A stretch of DNA of 64,000 bases from Ilyonectria destructans (taxonomy: Eukaryota > Ascomycota > Sordariomycetes > Hypocreales > Nectriaceae), in contig JAHEWK010000012.1 in the NCBI GenBank assembly GCA_020740775.1, positions 1 to 64,000 on the forward strand, given 5' to 3'. This document shows, one piece after another, positions 33,981-46,183 of this stretch. The position numbers and the translations under genes are program-made. The stretch's first letter is position 1; each line of letters opens with the position of its first letter. The notes under the pieces are model-generated. The model was not told where the DNA came from. It saw nothing but the letters and a program-made list of their open reading frames with translations, and ran no database searches.

Positions 33981-35403
33981 ATGCGCGACCCCCGTTATAT
34001 GCATATGAACTGGAGCCGACTTTGTCCTTCCAACGCCCCATTGCCAGGTGCAAGCTCCAGCAGCTCTCACTTCAGCTCAGGAAACTACTCCCAGCACACT
34101 CAATTGACCGTCACGATGCAAAAACTTGTACGGCCGCGAGTCATCTTCTCGGGGATTCAGCCCACCGGCGTGCCGCACCTGGGCAACTACATTGGGGCGC
34201 TACGCCAGTGGGTGCAGCTGCAGCACCATGAAGAGCCCGAGACGAAGCTCATCTACTCCGTCGTTGATCTTCACGCCATCACGATGCCGCAGCCGCCCGA
34301 CCAGCTACGCAAATGTAAGCGCGAGGCGTTGGCAGCGTTGCTAGCCATTGGCATTGACCCGGATCGCGCAACCCTCTTTCATCAGTCTTCGGTTCGTGTG
34401 ATACCCATTCGGTCGGTTGATAAGCGCTCTAGTGACTTTCCACTAACACATGACGTCCGTCATTAGGTTCCGGCGCACTCAGAGCTGATGTGGATTCTCA
34501 GCTGCACGGCATCTGTTGGGTATCTCTCGAGAATGACTCAGTGGAAGGTAATTTTACTCAATTTATTTTTCTGCCTTTGCTGCCTTTGCATCTCTGACTT
34601 CGCCCCTAGAGCAAGTTGAGCATCGCCGAAGGGTCAACCTTTGAAGACCGAACCGTCGGCTCTCGTCTCAAGCTTGGTCTCTTCTCCTACCCAGTCTTGC
34701 AAGCTGCCGACATTCTTATCCATAGGTATTTATACGGACCTACATCCAGCTTTTCTCACTCTACTAACTTGGTGTAGAGCGACACATGTTCCTGTTGGCC
34801 ATGACCAGCGACAACACATCGAGTTCGCCCGTGAGTGCGCAACCAACTTTAACCACACCTACGGCCATCACCTCGTAATGCCCGATGTTCTCAATCGTAT
34901 GTGTAGCCCGATCGTCCCGTGTATTCGTTCTACCTGCTGACTTGGAAGCCCCCATCCACCGTATCATGTCCCTGACAGACCCGACATCAAAAATGTCGAA
35001 ATCACACAAGTCGGAGCGTTCCCGCATACTCATCACAGATTCCGCTAAAGATATCAAGACAAAGTTAGGTTCTGCATTAACTGACTCGATACCTGGAGTT
35101 TCCTATGACATTACCAACCGGCCGGGTATCTCAAATCTACTGGATATTCTATCCATTTTTGATGCCCAAGGAAGAGGGCCTGGGCAATTGGCCGATGCGT
35201 ATAGCGACATCAGCCCCAAGCAGCTCAAGGAGATGGTCACCGATGCTGTCATCACTGGATTAGATGGCATTCGTGATCGCTACCTCGAGCTTCTCGCAAA
35301 GGGTGACGCGCACCTTGACAAGATCGAGGCAGAGGGCGCCTCAAAGGCACGAGAAAGTGCCGAAGAAACTATGCAGTTAGTCAGAGCTGCCGTGGGGCTC
35401 TGA
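33981..35403 (+). CDS. MSW1: Mitochondrial tryptophanyl-tRNA synthetase
   Basis: Five exons: 33981-34391, 34467-34547, 34610-34725, 34778-34896 and 34949-35403 (393 residues). It is a class I synthetase that charges mitochondrial tRNA-Trp. The HIGH-like motif PHLGNYIG is near residue 65 and KMSKS near 255. TrpRS-specific blocks are [52 protein letters not shown] and GISNLLDI. The ~45 residues before [11 protein letters not shown] are Ser-rich and suit a mitochondrial presequence. ATGs at 33981, 34002, 34008 and 34116 are all in frame, so the start is uncertain. It lies next to RSM10, another mitochondrial translation gene, but each has its own promoter. Confidence 0.93.
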
Positions 35404-35640
35404 ATTTGAACACTTGCCCAGGTGCTTGCTCTAAAACCCAACGATAGCTAGCTGGGCCCATTCCCCAAAAGGGAGTTCGCCCATACCCAAAGCCCCTCCC
35501 ACTACACACCTAGCAAGATGATACTGTAACAATAGGACCCGATGTTGGATAGATAGAGAGTTGACTAGAATTACACACTTCCAATCAAGGTTGACATACC
35601 CATTGCAGGCTCCACCACACCAAGAGACCTGGGCTTTTGT

Positions 35641-38600
35641 TTATGATGCATAGGCAAAGTTGGAACCCCTGGCTGATAACCAGAACTCTCTGACAACTTG
35701 GTTCGTTGCCCTGGCTCCCCGAAGGCTAAACCAATTCGTTAGCATCTATCTATGACGGGGCATTTGAGGGAGAAAGGATACCTGATAATCTTTTTAAGGA
35801 AGATAGACTTTTCATCTCTCGTGACCCTCGTGCTTGGAAAAGAGGAGTGTGAGAGGCCAGACTCAAGCCAACTCTTTGCCATCGGATATCGAACAATGAG
35901 CTTCTTGAGGGGCTCTGTAAGCTTGTCCAGCTCACTCCGTGACGCGTTCCCGCCAATATTCCTTGCTAGACTCTGTGAGAGCAAAGGTCCTAACATATTC
36001 ATTGCTTGCGCGATTGTCCCGTCTAATTCTGTCGTATCGCACCTGACGTTGACGAAAACGGCCTGGTCCTTGTTAGAAAGAAGGCACAGTGTGCATACCG
36101 AAAAAGCTCGCATCTTACCCAGAATTCTGCTGCACTTGCTTTCGGCAGAGGTTCTTTGCCGTCCAGTACTTGGAGTGTGAAAAGGAAGAAGAACTCGGCA
36201 GCATCTTGTGGCTCTAATCGTAGAAGAATAGCCGGACATTTGGACATCAGGCGGCTGACAAACTCGATCCCATTCTGGGAGAGCTCTGGGTCGGCCTCTG
36301 GATCTATCGAAACACTTAGCATCCACCAAATTTGTAGGATATGTTCCTCATGACATTGATGATGTAATTTCAGAGTTGAACTTACTGGCGAGTTGCTTGA
36401 GGAGTCCCACGACCCAAAGAAGCACCGTTGTGAGCATCCCGTGCTGGCCTTGAAGTCCATCATGCTCCAAAGAGCTGACGAAAGAACACCCGGTGCTAAC
36501 CAGGAGCCCTACCCTTGGTGTGCCCAGTGTCTGGGTCGTCAGGTATTGAGCGACTCCCTGGGGTGGTAGCACAAAGGGGCCAGGATCAACTTCAGAGAAA
36601 CCGCTGCGGAGCACGCTGCAGATGATCTCAACAATCTCCCCACTGGTATTGAAAGCTCCTTGCAGTTGAACGATGCTAGAGATGATGGTTTCCTGGAGCC
36701 CAGACAGCTGTGGGTTAGAGCTTTCGCTCGAACGCTTACCCTCCAAGTCAACCGATGCTTCAGTCGGGGCCTGAAGTCCTCTGCCTGTACTGGCCAGACA
36801 TCTGAGGGCCTTTAACGCAGTATGAAGTGCAGGATGCTCGTCGGACGCGGCATAGGAGCAGCCCGAACCCGCAAAGCATGGAATGGGAGTGGCTGGGGGG
36901 GATTGTAATAGCTCCATAGACCGCTGCACATCAGCTTGGATGAAGCTTAGAAGCCTAGCGCATGCCGAGTATCTCTGGCTTGGGTCTGGTATAGCTTGGA
37001 TCACTGACGCAATGCCTCCAAGAATTTTCTCACTGGCACCGCAGTCCAAGCGCTCTCCAACGATGAGCTTTTGATACTCATCCAGGAAAGCACCTACTTC
37101 GGGATGTAGGTCGTTTCGGCAAGAGGAACACAATCTGAGAATAGACTTCGCCGCAGCAGAAGTTAGGGGATGTTCTCCCACGACGACGAAGAGAAGGTTG
37201 AGGGCAGGGGGGAGGTGAGTGAGATTGCGTTCAAAGTACTCGGTGTAATGCTCGATGAGCGCAACACAGGTCTGTCGTACACGTGGAGGAATAGCTTGCT
37301 CGCCGGGACGGAGCGCAGAGAACAAGGGAGATGTAAAAACGGACGCCAGCGCTTCATCGCACCGAGCGTCTTCTCCGACACAGTCTGCAAGTCCACCAAG
37401 GCAAAATGCTGCAGCCTCGAGCTGCAACCAAGATGAACTCGAGAGAGCGTTGAGTGTAAGGTCCGCGAAAGTCACGACAAGCTGTGGTCCTGCTAGCGAA
37501 TATGCAGACTGGAGGAGATCAATGACGTCCTTCCTGGCGTCATGAAAGCCGATGCGCTCGCTAGAATCCCAGGTAGCAAATTCGTCCAAGGGTGGAAATA
37601 CCACCTTCTGCCATGCGTTCGACACAGCTTGAAGGACGTACGAAAGGGCTTGAGGCACCCAAGTAGTCGCAGCGCCCTCATCTGAATACATGGCATCTGT
37701 CATAGTCTCAGCGAATGTCGACCAAAACTCCAACGCTGGCACAAAGATCTTGTCCTCTGCTACAGGATAGCCCTGGGCAGCAAGCAACCCGCAGAGGTTT
37801 GACAATAAATTGCGGCTTCGATCATCATTAGCCTGCATCAACTTCTCGACCCTAGCATCGCCGAATGCGAGAAGGAGCTGACCAAACTGGGTTGAATCGA
37901 AGTCGAAGTCTCCCTGCACCAAGGCTTGATAGCGGTTCTGAAACCAGGGGCTATCGAAGAGTTCGCCTAGATTTTGCACATGGGATTCGGTCAGGAATAT
38001 GGAACAGTTGGAAAGTAAGTCCACCATGAGCTCTACAGAAGCATCGTAGAGCTCACCCACGGTCAAGGAGCCAATGACGGCTGTGACAAGAGGTCCTATG
38101 GGTTGGACAAGCCTGGTATCTCGGGATGACGCCCGCTGCGCGAACCAAACCCAGGACTTAGGGTATCATTAGTCGTCGGAGAATAATAAAGCCAGTAAGG
38201 ATTCTTGGCTCACCTGGAGACACTTTATGGCGTCTTCATGTGCTGCTTGGGAAGTTGATTGAGGAGACATGCCGCGGGTCATGAGAGCAATGGCATCCGG
38301 CATGTTTTCCAGAATAGCATCATAGAGGCCCATGCTTCGCAGAGTCAGCAATCTATACCGCATTTGCAGGAATCAACTAACTTATTCGCGGAATTCAAAT
38401 CAAACTTGGAAATGTCTTCTAATACATTACTCAAGACCCAGAAGCATGCTTGAACCTGGGGCGGGCTAAGGCGCTCAATGATGGTGAATGAGTCAGGAGC
38501 TTCGTCCAAACTGCCGGTGCTGCAAGATTGACCAGATACAATGCAAAGGGAGAGATGCCGAATGAATGGGCGCCATAGCCGATGAAAATGAAGAAAAAAG

Positions 38601-39106
38601 GTTGCCAAGGCGGATGATAGTTTCCTCACAACGAGTTGACCATTGCCCTGGCCTAAGGAGTCTAAGTACCAGCCGATCAGTCCTAGCAGAAGTTCGCTCG
38701 CATCATTATTAGAGAGGGAAGAACTATTAAGACAGATGGTTAGAGAGTGGAATTCCTTTGAGAAAGATGGAAACAGATGTAGGGAGGCAGACCTCTCGTT
38801 GTTGAGCTTGATGATTATGGTGAGGGCACCAAAGAACTTTACTTTGTCGTCCTGGCAGCTCAGCAGCTCCCGAGCCATGAGCCAAGCTTGTGGAGAGCTC
38901 TGAAGCCGGGACAAGGTTGACTGTGTCCGAGAGATGAGTTCTGGGGGGTTTGGGTGATAGAGGGAGAGGATGAGCTTGATGGAAGTCAGTAGACACTCAT
39001 CGACGGTTGCTTTAGGATCTTGAAGGGCATCTCTCCAGGACACCTAGAAGGGGAGACTGACGGCTTCAACCTCTGGTATGGTTGTAGGAATTGGGATTTC
39101 GTCCAT
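35641..39106 (-). CDS. Importin-beta family karyopherin (importin-13/Kap122 type)
   Basis: Seven exons: 39106-39062, 38974-38382, 38334-38214, 38156-36386, 36303-36119, 36062-35782 and 35725-35641 (1,026 residues). The first exon (MDEIPIPTTIPEVEA) splices to LILSLYHPNPPELISRTQSTL. Reading straight through instead meets a stop. Exon 2 carries WLMARELLSCQDDKVKFFGALTI, typical of the N-terminal importin domain, and alpha-helical HEAT-like repeats continue throughout. The C-terminus TNQVVREFWLSARGSNFAYAS is the conserved ending of fungal Kap122/Pdr6-type and importin-13 homologues. It shuttles protein cargo through nuclear pores in a Ran-dependent way; known cargoes in relatives include TFIIA and ubiquitin-conjugating enzymes. 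Exact paralogue assignment is by pattern memory only. Confidence 0.87.
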
Positions 39107-41009
39107 CTTGGTCTTTGAGACGCTTGTACTTGGTTCCTATTGTGATAAATGGTGCTGGATATCTGACGCACGGAGGGAGTGTGGATGGTTCCCAGCAGGA
39201 GAGAGGCACAGCAACCGGGGCCACTGAGAGGATGGGAGAAAAACTAGAGCAAGGTAAGCAATAAGCTATGTACGACAGCAGCCACAATTTCACAAGAAAT
39301 GCCCCTTCATACCTCGTATGTGGTATTAATTTCACTGGCCTGGTTCCTTTTGCGTTGTTGTGTTGCGGGATATGCCTAAACTCGCCTTGGCGAAGACTCT
39401 ACGTTTCTGCTTTCCTGGAGTCTCTGGCGTCTCCAAAGAACTTCCCAGCACTTGGTGTAACAAAGAAATTGACAAAAATTTCCAGAAAGGCCACGGTGAG
39501 TGACGCAAAGGACGGAATACGGGATGTCTTCCGCTGAGTGCTAGGGCTCGAAGGCGACGAGACAGCAAGATTACTGCCCAAACATCAGGAGAAGTCGCAG
39601 TTGGGGAACCTGGGGTGTGGAGTAGGTTGAAGGTTCGCCTTTGGTAGCCCAGTGGAAATAGACTACTCGTGTTGCTGGTGGGCGGGTGGACGCGATGACG
39701 GTGAGAGAATGTGTGTGAGGAAGCTGGCTGGAGGGCAGAGAAGAGAGCGCTCACTCTTTGCTTGGTGGGGTGCAGTTAGCGGGCTGTCGTCGCCCAAATC
39801 GTTACAGGAGCCTTGCCGTCCACCTAACCGAACAGTGTCAAATACTTGTGGTACCTACCTATTCAAGAGGTGGTGTGAAAGCATGGTGAACTTTCTGGGA
39901 GTTTTCTTTATCCATGTCATTAGGTCCTGGTGCCGCAAGTTGTCAGACCGGATTCCTGATTCACGGCTGGCCACTATTCTATGGCGGAGGTTGTTCACGT
40001 TACAGCGACATGCAAACCGGCCACAGGTGTTTGCAGAGCCCGGTTGTTGGTGGGGCACGGGGGTACATGATCTTTTGATGGAGGTACTCGGAATCCAGCG
40101 GGCACTACCTTGAGTTGGGTGTTAAAATGGATGGTAATGTAGTACCAGCCACACAAAGTGAAGTCGCGGTTTGATCATGCCACCGTACCCCCAATGCGAG
40201 AGCGCATCCACTTCCGCAGGTGGTGGCCCTGGAGCTCACCATTGCGGGCAACTAACCATCGACCTCCACTGTTTGGGTAGGACCCAACGCTAGATAGCGT
40301 CTTTGAAAGCGCGATCGGTACTGGTTTGGAGACGAGTGGTTCTCTTAACGGGTGGAGAGATTCTTCGGCGCGGCGGCCATTCCAAAGATCCGCCGGCCAG
40401 CGTCGGCTGGCCCTTTGTCGTCACCACGCCCGCGTGAGGTGTCGTGAGATCTTGACGAGGCACAACATCACCCCTTGCTTGATTCACCTTCCCAACCTGA
40501 CCCCAGCCGCCTCAAAGCACCCCTGTCGCCACCTGCTGCCTGCCCGTCTAATTCTCCATTTCCTCGATTAATTCTGGCCAGCGCCGAGCATCCAAGTAGC
40601 TCAGGTAAGTGCGTTCCTTCATCGTGGCTCTGGCGCCAATCTCCCCACTTTCTTTCCTCCACGGCGGGAGCTACCTTAAAAGTTGGCATTCCCCGCCCAA
40701 CACCCAACACCACCGCAGCTTGCTCTACCCATCTTCATCGCCACTCCCATCTCGCCACCCCCATATCGCTTCGATAAAGAGGGGAGCTGGGTATCCATAA
40801 TTTCTAAACCGCCCATCTGCCTGCTGGCTCCGTCACAAAACCCGTTCCTGACCTTCTTCATCCCAGGGCACAGCACACGATTAACCACCCCACCTCCAGG
40901 AGGGACATATATCACGGCCTCACCACAGCATCTGCCTAACCACACTTGCTTCGAGGTCGGGTATCGTGAACTACTTTTGGGGGTGTGTGCTGCGTACTTT
41001 TGAGAGCCT
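39107..41009. other. 1.9-kb divergent intergenic region
   Basis: Separates the karyopherin and aminopeptidase P genes. Several open frames exist on both strands (for example 39332-39754 on the minus strand and 39652-40113 on the plus strand), but none shows a family motif or convincing splicing. Probably long 5' leaders and promoters, with pyrimidine-rich tracts at 40480-40760. Confidence 0.5.
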
Positions 41010-43204
41010 ATGCTACTCCAGACCACGGCAAGGCTCCTTCGTCTGGCAACACCAAGGCCACCACTTGCGATATCTGCATCTTCCACACGCCGTCGCCTCT
41101 CATCTGCAACCATGGATAAGGTCGATACGACTTCCAGGCTCTCTCACCTGAGGAGCTTGATGAAGGACCGCAACGTCCAAGTCTACGGTGAGCCTCGACG
41201 GGCACAAGAGCCTCCCTCCAACGTTGTAACACCACTAACCGTCCATTGTCTCTGCTACAGTAATTCCCTCCGAGGATAGTCACTCTTCCGAGTACATCGC
41301 AGAATGTGATGCCCGGCGCGAGTTCATCTCTGGGTTCACGGGCTCAGCTGGATGTGCTGTTATTACTCTGCAATCTGCCGCTCTTGCGACGGACGGTCGC
41401 TACTTCAACCAGGCTGCGTCCCAGTTGGACAGCAACTGGACTTTGCTCAAGCAGGGCCTCCAAGATGTTCCTACCTGGCAGGAATGGTCTGCTGAGCAGT
41501 CTGCAGGTGGTAAGAATGTTGCCGTGGACCCGTCGCTCATCTCGGGCTCTACGGCTAAGAATCTGACCGACAAGATTCACAAGAGCGGTGGCGCAGAATT
41601 GATACCCATTGAGGATAATTTGGTTGATCTAGTTTGGGGAGCAGAGCGCCCGGCTCGACCTAGTGAGGCTGTCTCCGTTCAACCCGATACACTCGCTGGA
41701 GAATCGGTGAAGAACAAGCTCACCAAGCTTCGCCAGGAGCTCGAGAAGAAGCACTCCCCCGGCTTTGTCGTCTCTATGCTTGATGAAATCGCTTGGCTTT
41801 TTAATTTGCGAGGAAATGATATCCCGTACAACCCGGTCTTCTTCTCCTACGCCATCGTCACCCCTACTTCTGCCACGCTCTACATCGACGACTCAAAGCT
41901 AAATGAGAAGTGCCGCTCTCATCTGGCCGCCAACAATGTCAATATCAAGCCTTACGATGCCATTTTGAACGATTCAAGGGATTTGCAAGTGGCTGTCAGC
42001 AAGCAGGGCAGGTCTGAGGGTGGCACCGCTCCTGGTAGCTTTCTCATATCTACCAAGGGCTCATGGGCCCTCAAAACCGCACTGGGAGGGGATTCAATGG
42101 TTGACGAAGTTAGGAGCCCCATTGGCGATGCCAAGGCCATCAAGACCGAAGCCGAAATCGCAGGAATGCGGTCCTGTCACGTCAGGGATGGCGCTGCCCT
42201 GATACAATACTTTGCTTGGCTTGAGGAGCAGCTTGTGGTAAAAAAAAGCAAGCTCGACGAGGTGGAGGCTGCCGACGAACTTGAGAAACTTCGTTCCGCA
42301 AAGACTGACTTTGTTGGCCTTTCTTTCCCTACCATTTCCTCTACCGGTGCGAAGTAAGTTACCCGCTCTCAGAAGTTCTATTCTAGGAGGTTATTGCCAG
42401 AGCCCTCTGTGGGGAAACGTTTCTAGTCTCGGAGTCATACTGATACATGTCTTGTTTATAGTGCTGCAATTATTCACTACGGTCCGGAAAGGGGCAATTG
42501 TGCAACTATCGATCCTGAGGCGATATACCTGTGCGACTCCGGTGCCCAATACCGTGATGGAACGACAGATACCACACGAACACTGCACTTCGGAACCCCT
42601 ACAGATGTCGAAAAGGAGGCATATACCCTTGTTCTAAAGGGACATATCGGTCTAGACTTAGCCGTCTTCCCCAAGGGGACTACCGGGTTCGCACTCGACT
42701 GTTTGGCTCGACAACACCTCTGGGTAAGCAAAGTAAGAATGGCCAGAGTAGTGAGACTGCTGACGCAGGGAATAGAAAAATGGACTAGATTACAGGCACG
42801 GCACGGGTCACGGCATCGGGTCGTTCTTGAACGTTCACGAAGGCCCAATTGGCATCGGCACCCGTGTGCAGTTCGCCGAGGTTGCACTCGCCCCTGGAAA
42901 TGTGATATCTAATGAACCTGGATTCTACGAAGATGGAAAATTCGGCATCCGAATCGAAAACGTCATCATCGTCAAGGAGGTCAAGACCAAACATTCATTT
43001 GGGGACAAACCATTCCTTGGATTTGAGCACGTCACGATGGTCCCGTACTGCCGCAACCTTATCGACGTGAACTTACTCACGGAGACTGAGAAGGCATGGC
43101 TCAACGCTTACCATGTCGAGGTCTTGGACAAGACTCGAAGCTATTTCGAGAACGACAAGGTGACACTGGCTTGGCTCAAGCGAGAGACGAACCCGATTGA
43201 GTGA
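41010..43204 (+). CDS. AMPP: Xaa-Pro aminopeptidase P (M24B), two in-frame starts
   Basis: Four exons: 41010-41187, 41261-42353, 42462-42723 and 42776-43204. The ATG at 41010 gives 653 residues and the ATG at 41112 gives 619. It removes an N-terminal residue preceding proline. Two creatinase N-domains are followed by the M24 pita-bread fold. Metal ligands are visible in [18 protein letters not shown] (two Asp), [17 protein letters not shown] (His), [18 protein letters not shown] (Glu) and a final IRIEN Glu. The extra N-terminal 34 residues ([20 protein letters not shown], then [10 protein letters not shown]) are Arg/Ser-rich without acids, like a mitochondrial presequence. The second ATG ([14 protein letters not shown]) matches the usual cytosolic start. 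Confidence 0.95.
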
Positions 43205-44435
43205 TAGAACCAGAGAAGTTGTGTATTTGCCATTGGTGTAGAAGGAGCGTGAGATGCGAGAATGCCTAGAGAGGACTCGCGTACTAGTCGGGGAGAATCA
43301 GATTGCCCAAGTGCAGTCATACCATCAGCCGACTACAGCATCCAAAGATGGAGTGGCGCGAAGCGGAAGGGGGAAGCTTAAGCTTCTCCAATGAAACTAC
43401 AACGTCCAATGCAATAAAAACAAGCCATCCCAAAAGAGAACCATTTCTGGTCGCCAAGTGAATCAGTTGCTTTGAATGTGATAACGCTGTAACAAACACA
43501 GAACGAGCAGGAAAGTGGGTGATTGCCGAGCTTCTTGACCCATGCCCCCATGAGTTTAGAATGGAGATCACTCACCAAAGATTCTGGTATGAGTTCTAAG
43601 GAGTCCAGCCATTAAGTGTTGCCATCCTGTGTTGCAAGGAGTGCGTTCTAGGGCGATGTCAACCAGAAGCGAAATCCCTGAGTCAACAAGATACTACAAC
43701 CCTCACGTCGTCTAAGGGACCAACATTTAATCTCCCTCTGGACATATTCCACATCCGCTTTGGCAGCGACAGATCTACCAGTGTCAAAGTTAAGCCGTGG
43801 GAAATGAGCCTTGGAGAATCCTTTCAACTTCAAGAAACCTCACAAATAAAACTCAAGTATTGATTCGCGCATGGGCACAGATATTTTTACCCAAGTATCA
43901 GCTTAGTTCATGTGTACAATTAGCAGTACACGCTTAGGCTAAAAGCCAGCATTGGTTGTTGTATTTAATGAAAGAATGTAAATAAACAAATTTGAGGAGT
44001 AATGAATACTAAGAATTGGTTTTACTAAGGGTAGTCTACTATAATACTACATTAGATGCGTTACTGACTATTCCTTCTAGCATTGAGGCACATCAGGTAA
44101 CAAGATGCACGTGTGCAAATAGAAATGCTCGAAAATATTCATTCTGTTGTCGAGCCATTTGGTGTTGTGTAATTGTGCATTGATGCGCCTGTTAATAGTG
44201 TCGGTTTAGCCTCCTCAGTATCAGCCGCAAAGTCTTCGGTTAGCCTTAATTTCCTCACATTCAACTCCCAAAGGCATGTCACGTCATGTTGTAAGAGGCC
44301 AATGCTTGCATACTTTGGAGTTTTTAAAACGGCACCGAGGGCAGCTGGGGTGTTTATTTACAACTCTCCCAGATGCTCTACTTGTAAGTGGGAATTGGTT
44401 GGTTAGAGAGGCCACAGGGCGCAAGCTTACAAACC
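43205..44435. other. Convergent intergenic region, 1.2 kb
   Basis: Between two 3' ends. Composition turns A/T-richer near 43,840-44,110. No gene, repeat or RNA structure was recognised. Confidence 0.5.
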
Positions 44436-45018
44436 CTACAGGTGCACAAACGCAGCCAAGATGAATGTGATGAGGAATGACGTCGTAAACCACGGTTTCC
44501 CCTTGCTCCTTTCCCACAGGGCGTTCCCGTCCAAGAGCTTTCGAATTCCCAAAATGCGGGAAGCGTCGTACCCATAACGCGAGGCAATCTATAACAAGTT
44601 AGAGACTCAAACGCGGCGTAGATGTGCGGGACAGCCCGGTCTCACATGGAGGGAAATGGCAAACAAGCCACTCAAAAGGGCCAGGGTGCGGGAGAACAGG
44701 GCTACCACAAGACCAGCTCCGAATCCTATCGAGGCACAAGCAAGATCAGTCAGCAGTCCCGGTAGCATGGGACATATGGTAGCAACGAAGGGGTTATAAC
44801 GCACCAGCAACACTACCACTAGAAATCTGGCTGACAGTCTCCGGGGACACATCCAAGGCGGACCGTCGGCGCTGTCCAGACGGAGGGTACGCAACCAACG
44901 GGGGAGCGTCACATCGAATCACCCTCCGGCCGACGAAGAGGCTACTGGCGCAAGCAGTAGGCCCGATACCTGCAGCAAGGGCCCGGAAGGCCACGCGGGA
45001 GCTGAAGATGCGACTCAT
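44436..45018 (-). CDS. FUN14 family mitochondrial membrane protein
   Basis: Three exons (45018-44805, 44725-44646, 44588-44436) encode 148 residues. The N-terminus MSRIFSSRVAFRALAAGIGP is a plausible mitochondrial presequence. The FUN14 domain follows: SPETVSQISSGSVAGFGAGL, then LVVALFSRTLALLSGLFAIS, a polar loop with ASRYGYDASRILGIRKLL, and a last hydrophobic helix (FLITFILAAFVHL) at the C-terminus. In animals the family member FUNDC1 is a mitophagy receptor. In fungi its role is unclear, and no LC3-interacting motif is obvious here. Its start lies about 630 bp from the CENP-A stop on the same strand. Confidence 0.88.
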
Positions 45019-45645
45019 TGCTGTTTGACGTGGTCTAAGATGCTTGATTGGCTCAATTGGCTGTTTTGAGCAAATGGTGTGTTGATTGACGAACACCGAG
45101 CGAGAGTCCGACGAGCGGAGGAAACGAGCTGTAGGCGGGTGTGCTTGGTCTTGGGCTATTACGTCAGGGACCTCAGAAAGCCGAGGCGAGCCAGCCGACG
45201 CCAGTCTTGCAGCCAATGAACGAGGGTTATTCATAGTTAGCACTATGATGCCTCGATTATTCCTTCAACAACTTGCAAGAGGTAGTAAACATTGAACGTT
45301 TAGTCATGCACCCAGTTGTTCAAGAAGTCTTATAATGGATATCAGTTAGGTGTCGCTGGCGTCTGAATAGCACTTCACTTCTTTGTCGCACGCTTGCTCG
45401 CCTTTACATCAGAGGTATCAAGCTCGTTGCTTTGCATTATGTATAGTACTGATGGACAGAGAGTACCGCTCCTGGTAATGTTGGGGCCAGGAGCATCCCC
45501 AGTAAACCCACACCAAGCCGCACCAAGGTATATAAGCCTTAAAACGCCAAATGTAATGCCAATCGAAGTGCCAACCGAAATGTCAACCGAAATACCAACC
45601 GAAATGCCAAGCCCGTTCCGTTTTTTTGCATCACACATTCCGTCG
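45019..45645. other. Intergenic, FUN14 gene to CENP-A gene
   Basis: Promoter of the FUN14 gene and 3' region of the CENP-A gene, including a 12-bp minisatellite. No conserved reading frame. Confidence 0.5.
45556..45610 (+). repeat. 12-bp minisatellite downstream of CENP-A
   Basis: Four and a half units of a 12-mer close to ATGCCAACCGAA, beginning 36 bp beyond the CENP-A stop codon. Units differ by one or two bases. Confidence 0.85.
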
Positions 45646-46183
45646 TCAACCAAGTCCTCCCCAAACACCACGTATCCGCCTCGCTAGTTGGATATCCTTT
45701 TGCATGATGGTAACTCTCTTGGCGTGGATGGCGCAGAGGTTTGTGTCTTCGAACAGGTGAACCATGAAGGCCTCCGCAGCTTCTTGCAGCGCTTGGATGG
45801 CCTGGCTCTGCCACCGCATTCCCTCTCCCCTTGGTCGCACTGTCAATGCGATTTCTCGGACCTGTTGAACATGTTAGAGTCTGCTGTCGATTCGGGTGCG
45901 CGGGGGACCCGGCAGGGGTGGTGGTACTAACAAGGCGCGCAAAAGGCAGCTTGAGCATTAACAACTTGGTGTGACCTTGGTAGAGGCGAATTTCTCGAAG
46001 GGCAACTGTGCCGGGGCGATATCGTCGCTTTGCACGTACTGGAACAGGGTCGCCAGCTATAGGAAGTTGTTAGCCTCTGTCTCTGTCACGAGTGCGAAGT
46101 CGTGCGAGCGGTCGAACAATGAGGCACGTACCTTGAATGTCGCTGGCGCGCGACTTGCGAGACACGCCAGATTTCCGAGCCAT
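45646..46183 (-). CDS. CSE4: Centromeric histone H3 variant (CENP-A/CenH3)
   Basis: Three exons: 46183-46132, 46056-45932 and 45861-45646 (130 residues). It replaces H3 in centromeric nucleosomes and founds the kinetochore. The fold matches H3: [27 protein letters not shown], then [20 protein letters not shown] and [20 protein letters not shown]. Features that set it apart from canonical H3 are the longer loop 1 ([13 protein letters not shown] versus QDFKSDLRFQ), the Trp in RWQ, and a tail that lacks the ARTKQTARKS sequence and its lysine-modification sites. The tail before the core is only about 25-30 residues, short for this family. Family members are commonly called CSE4, CenH3 or cnp1. 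Confidence 0.92.

Noticed and set aside
39332..39754. 140-codon minus-strand frame upstream of the karyopherin gene
   Set aside because: Low-complexity Ser/Pro/Thr composition, no family motif, and no plausible splicing to a neighbour. More likely a leader or chance frame.
39652..40113. 153-codon plus-strand frame
   Set aside because: It lacks an ATG at its start and has atypical Trp/Cys-rich composition. No motif recognised.
45375..45671. Minus-strand frame with a (GISV)-like repeat overlapping the CENP-A end
   Set aside because: It is the translation of the 12-bp minisatellite in another frame, with no start of its own.
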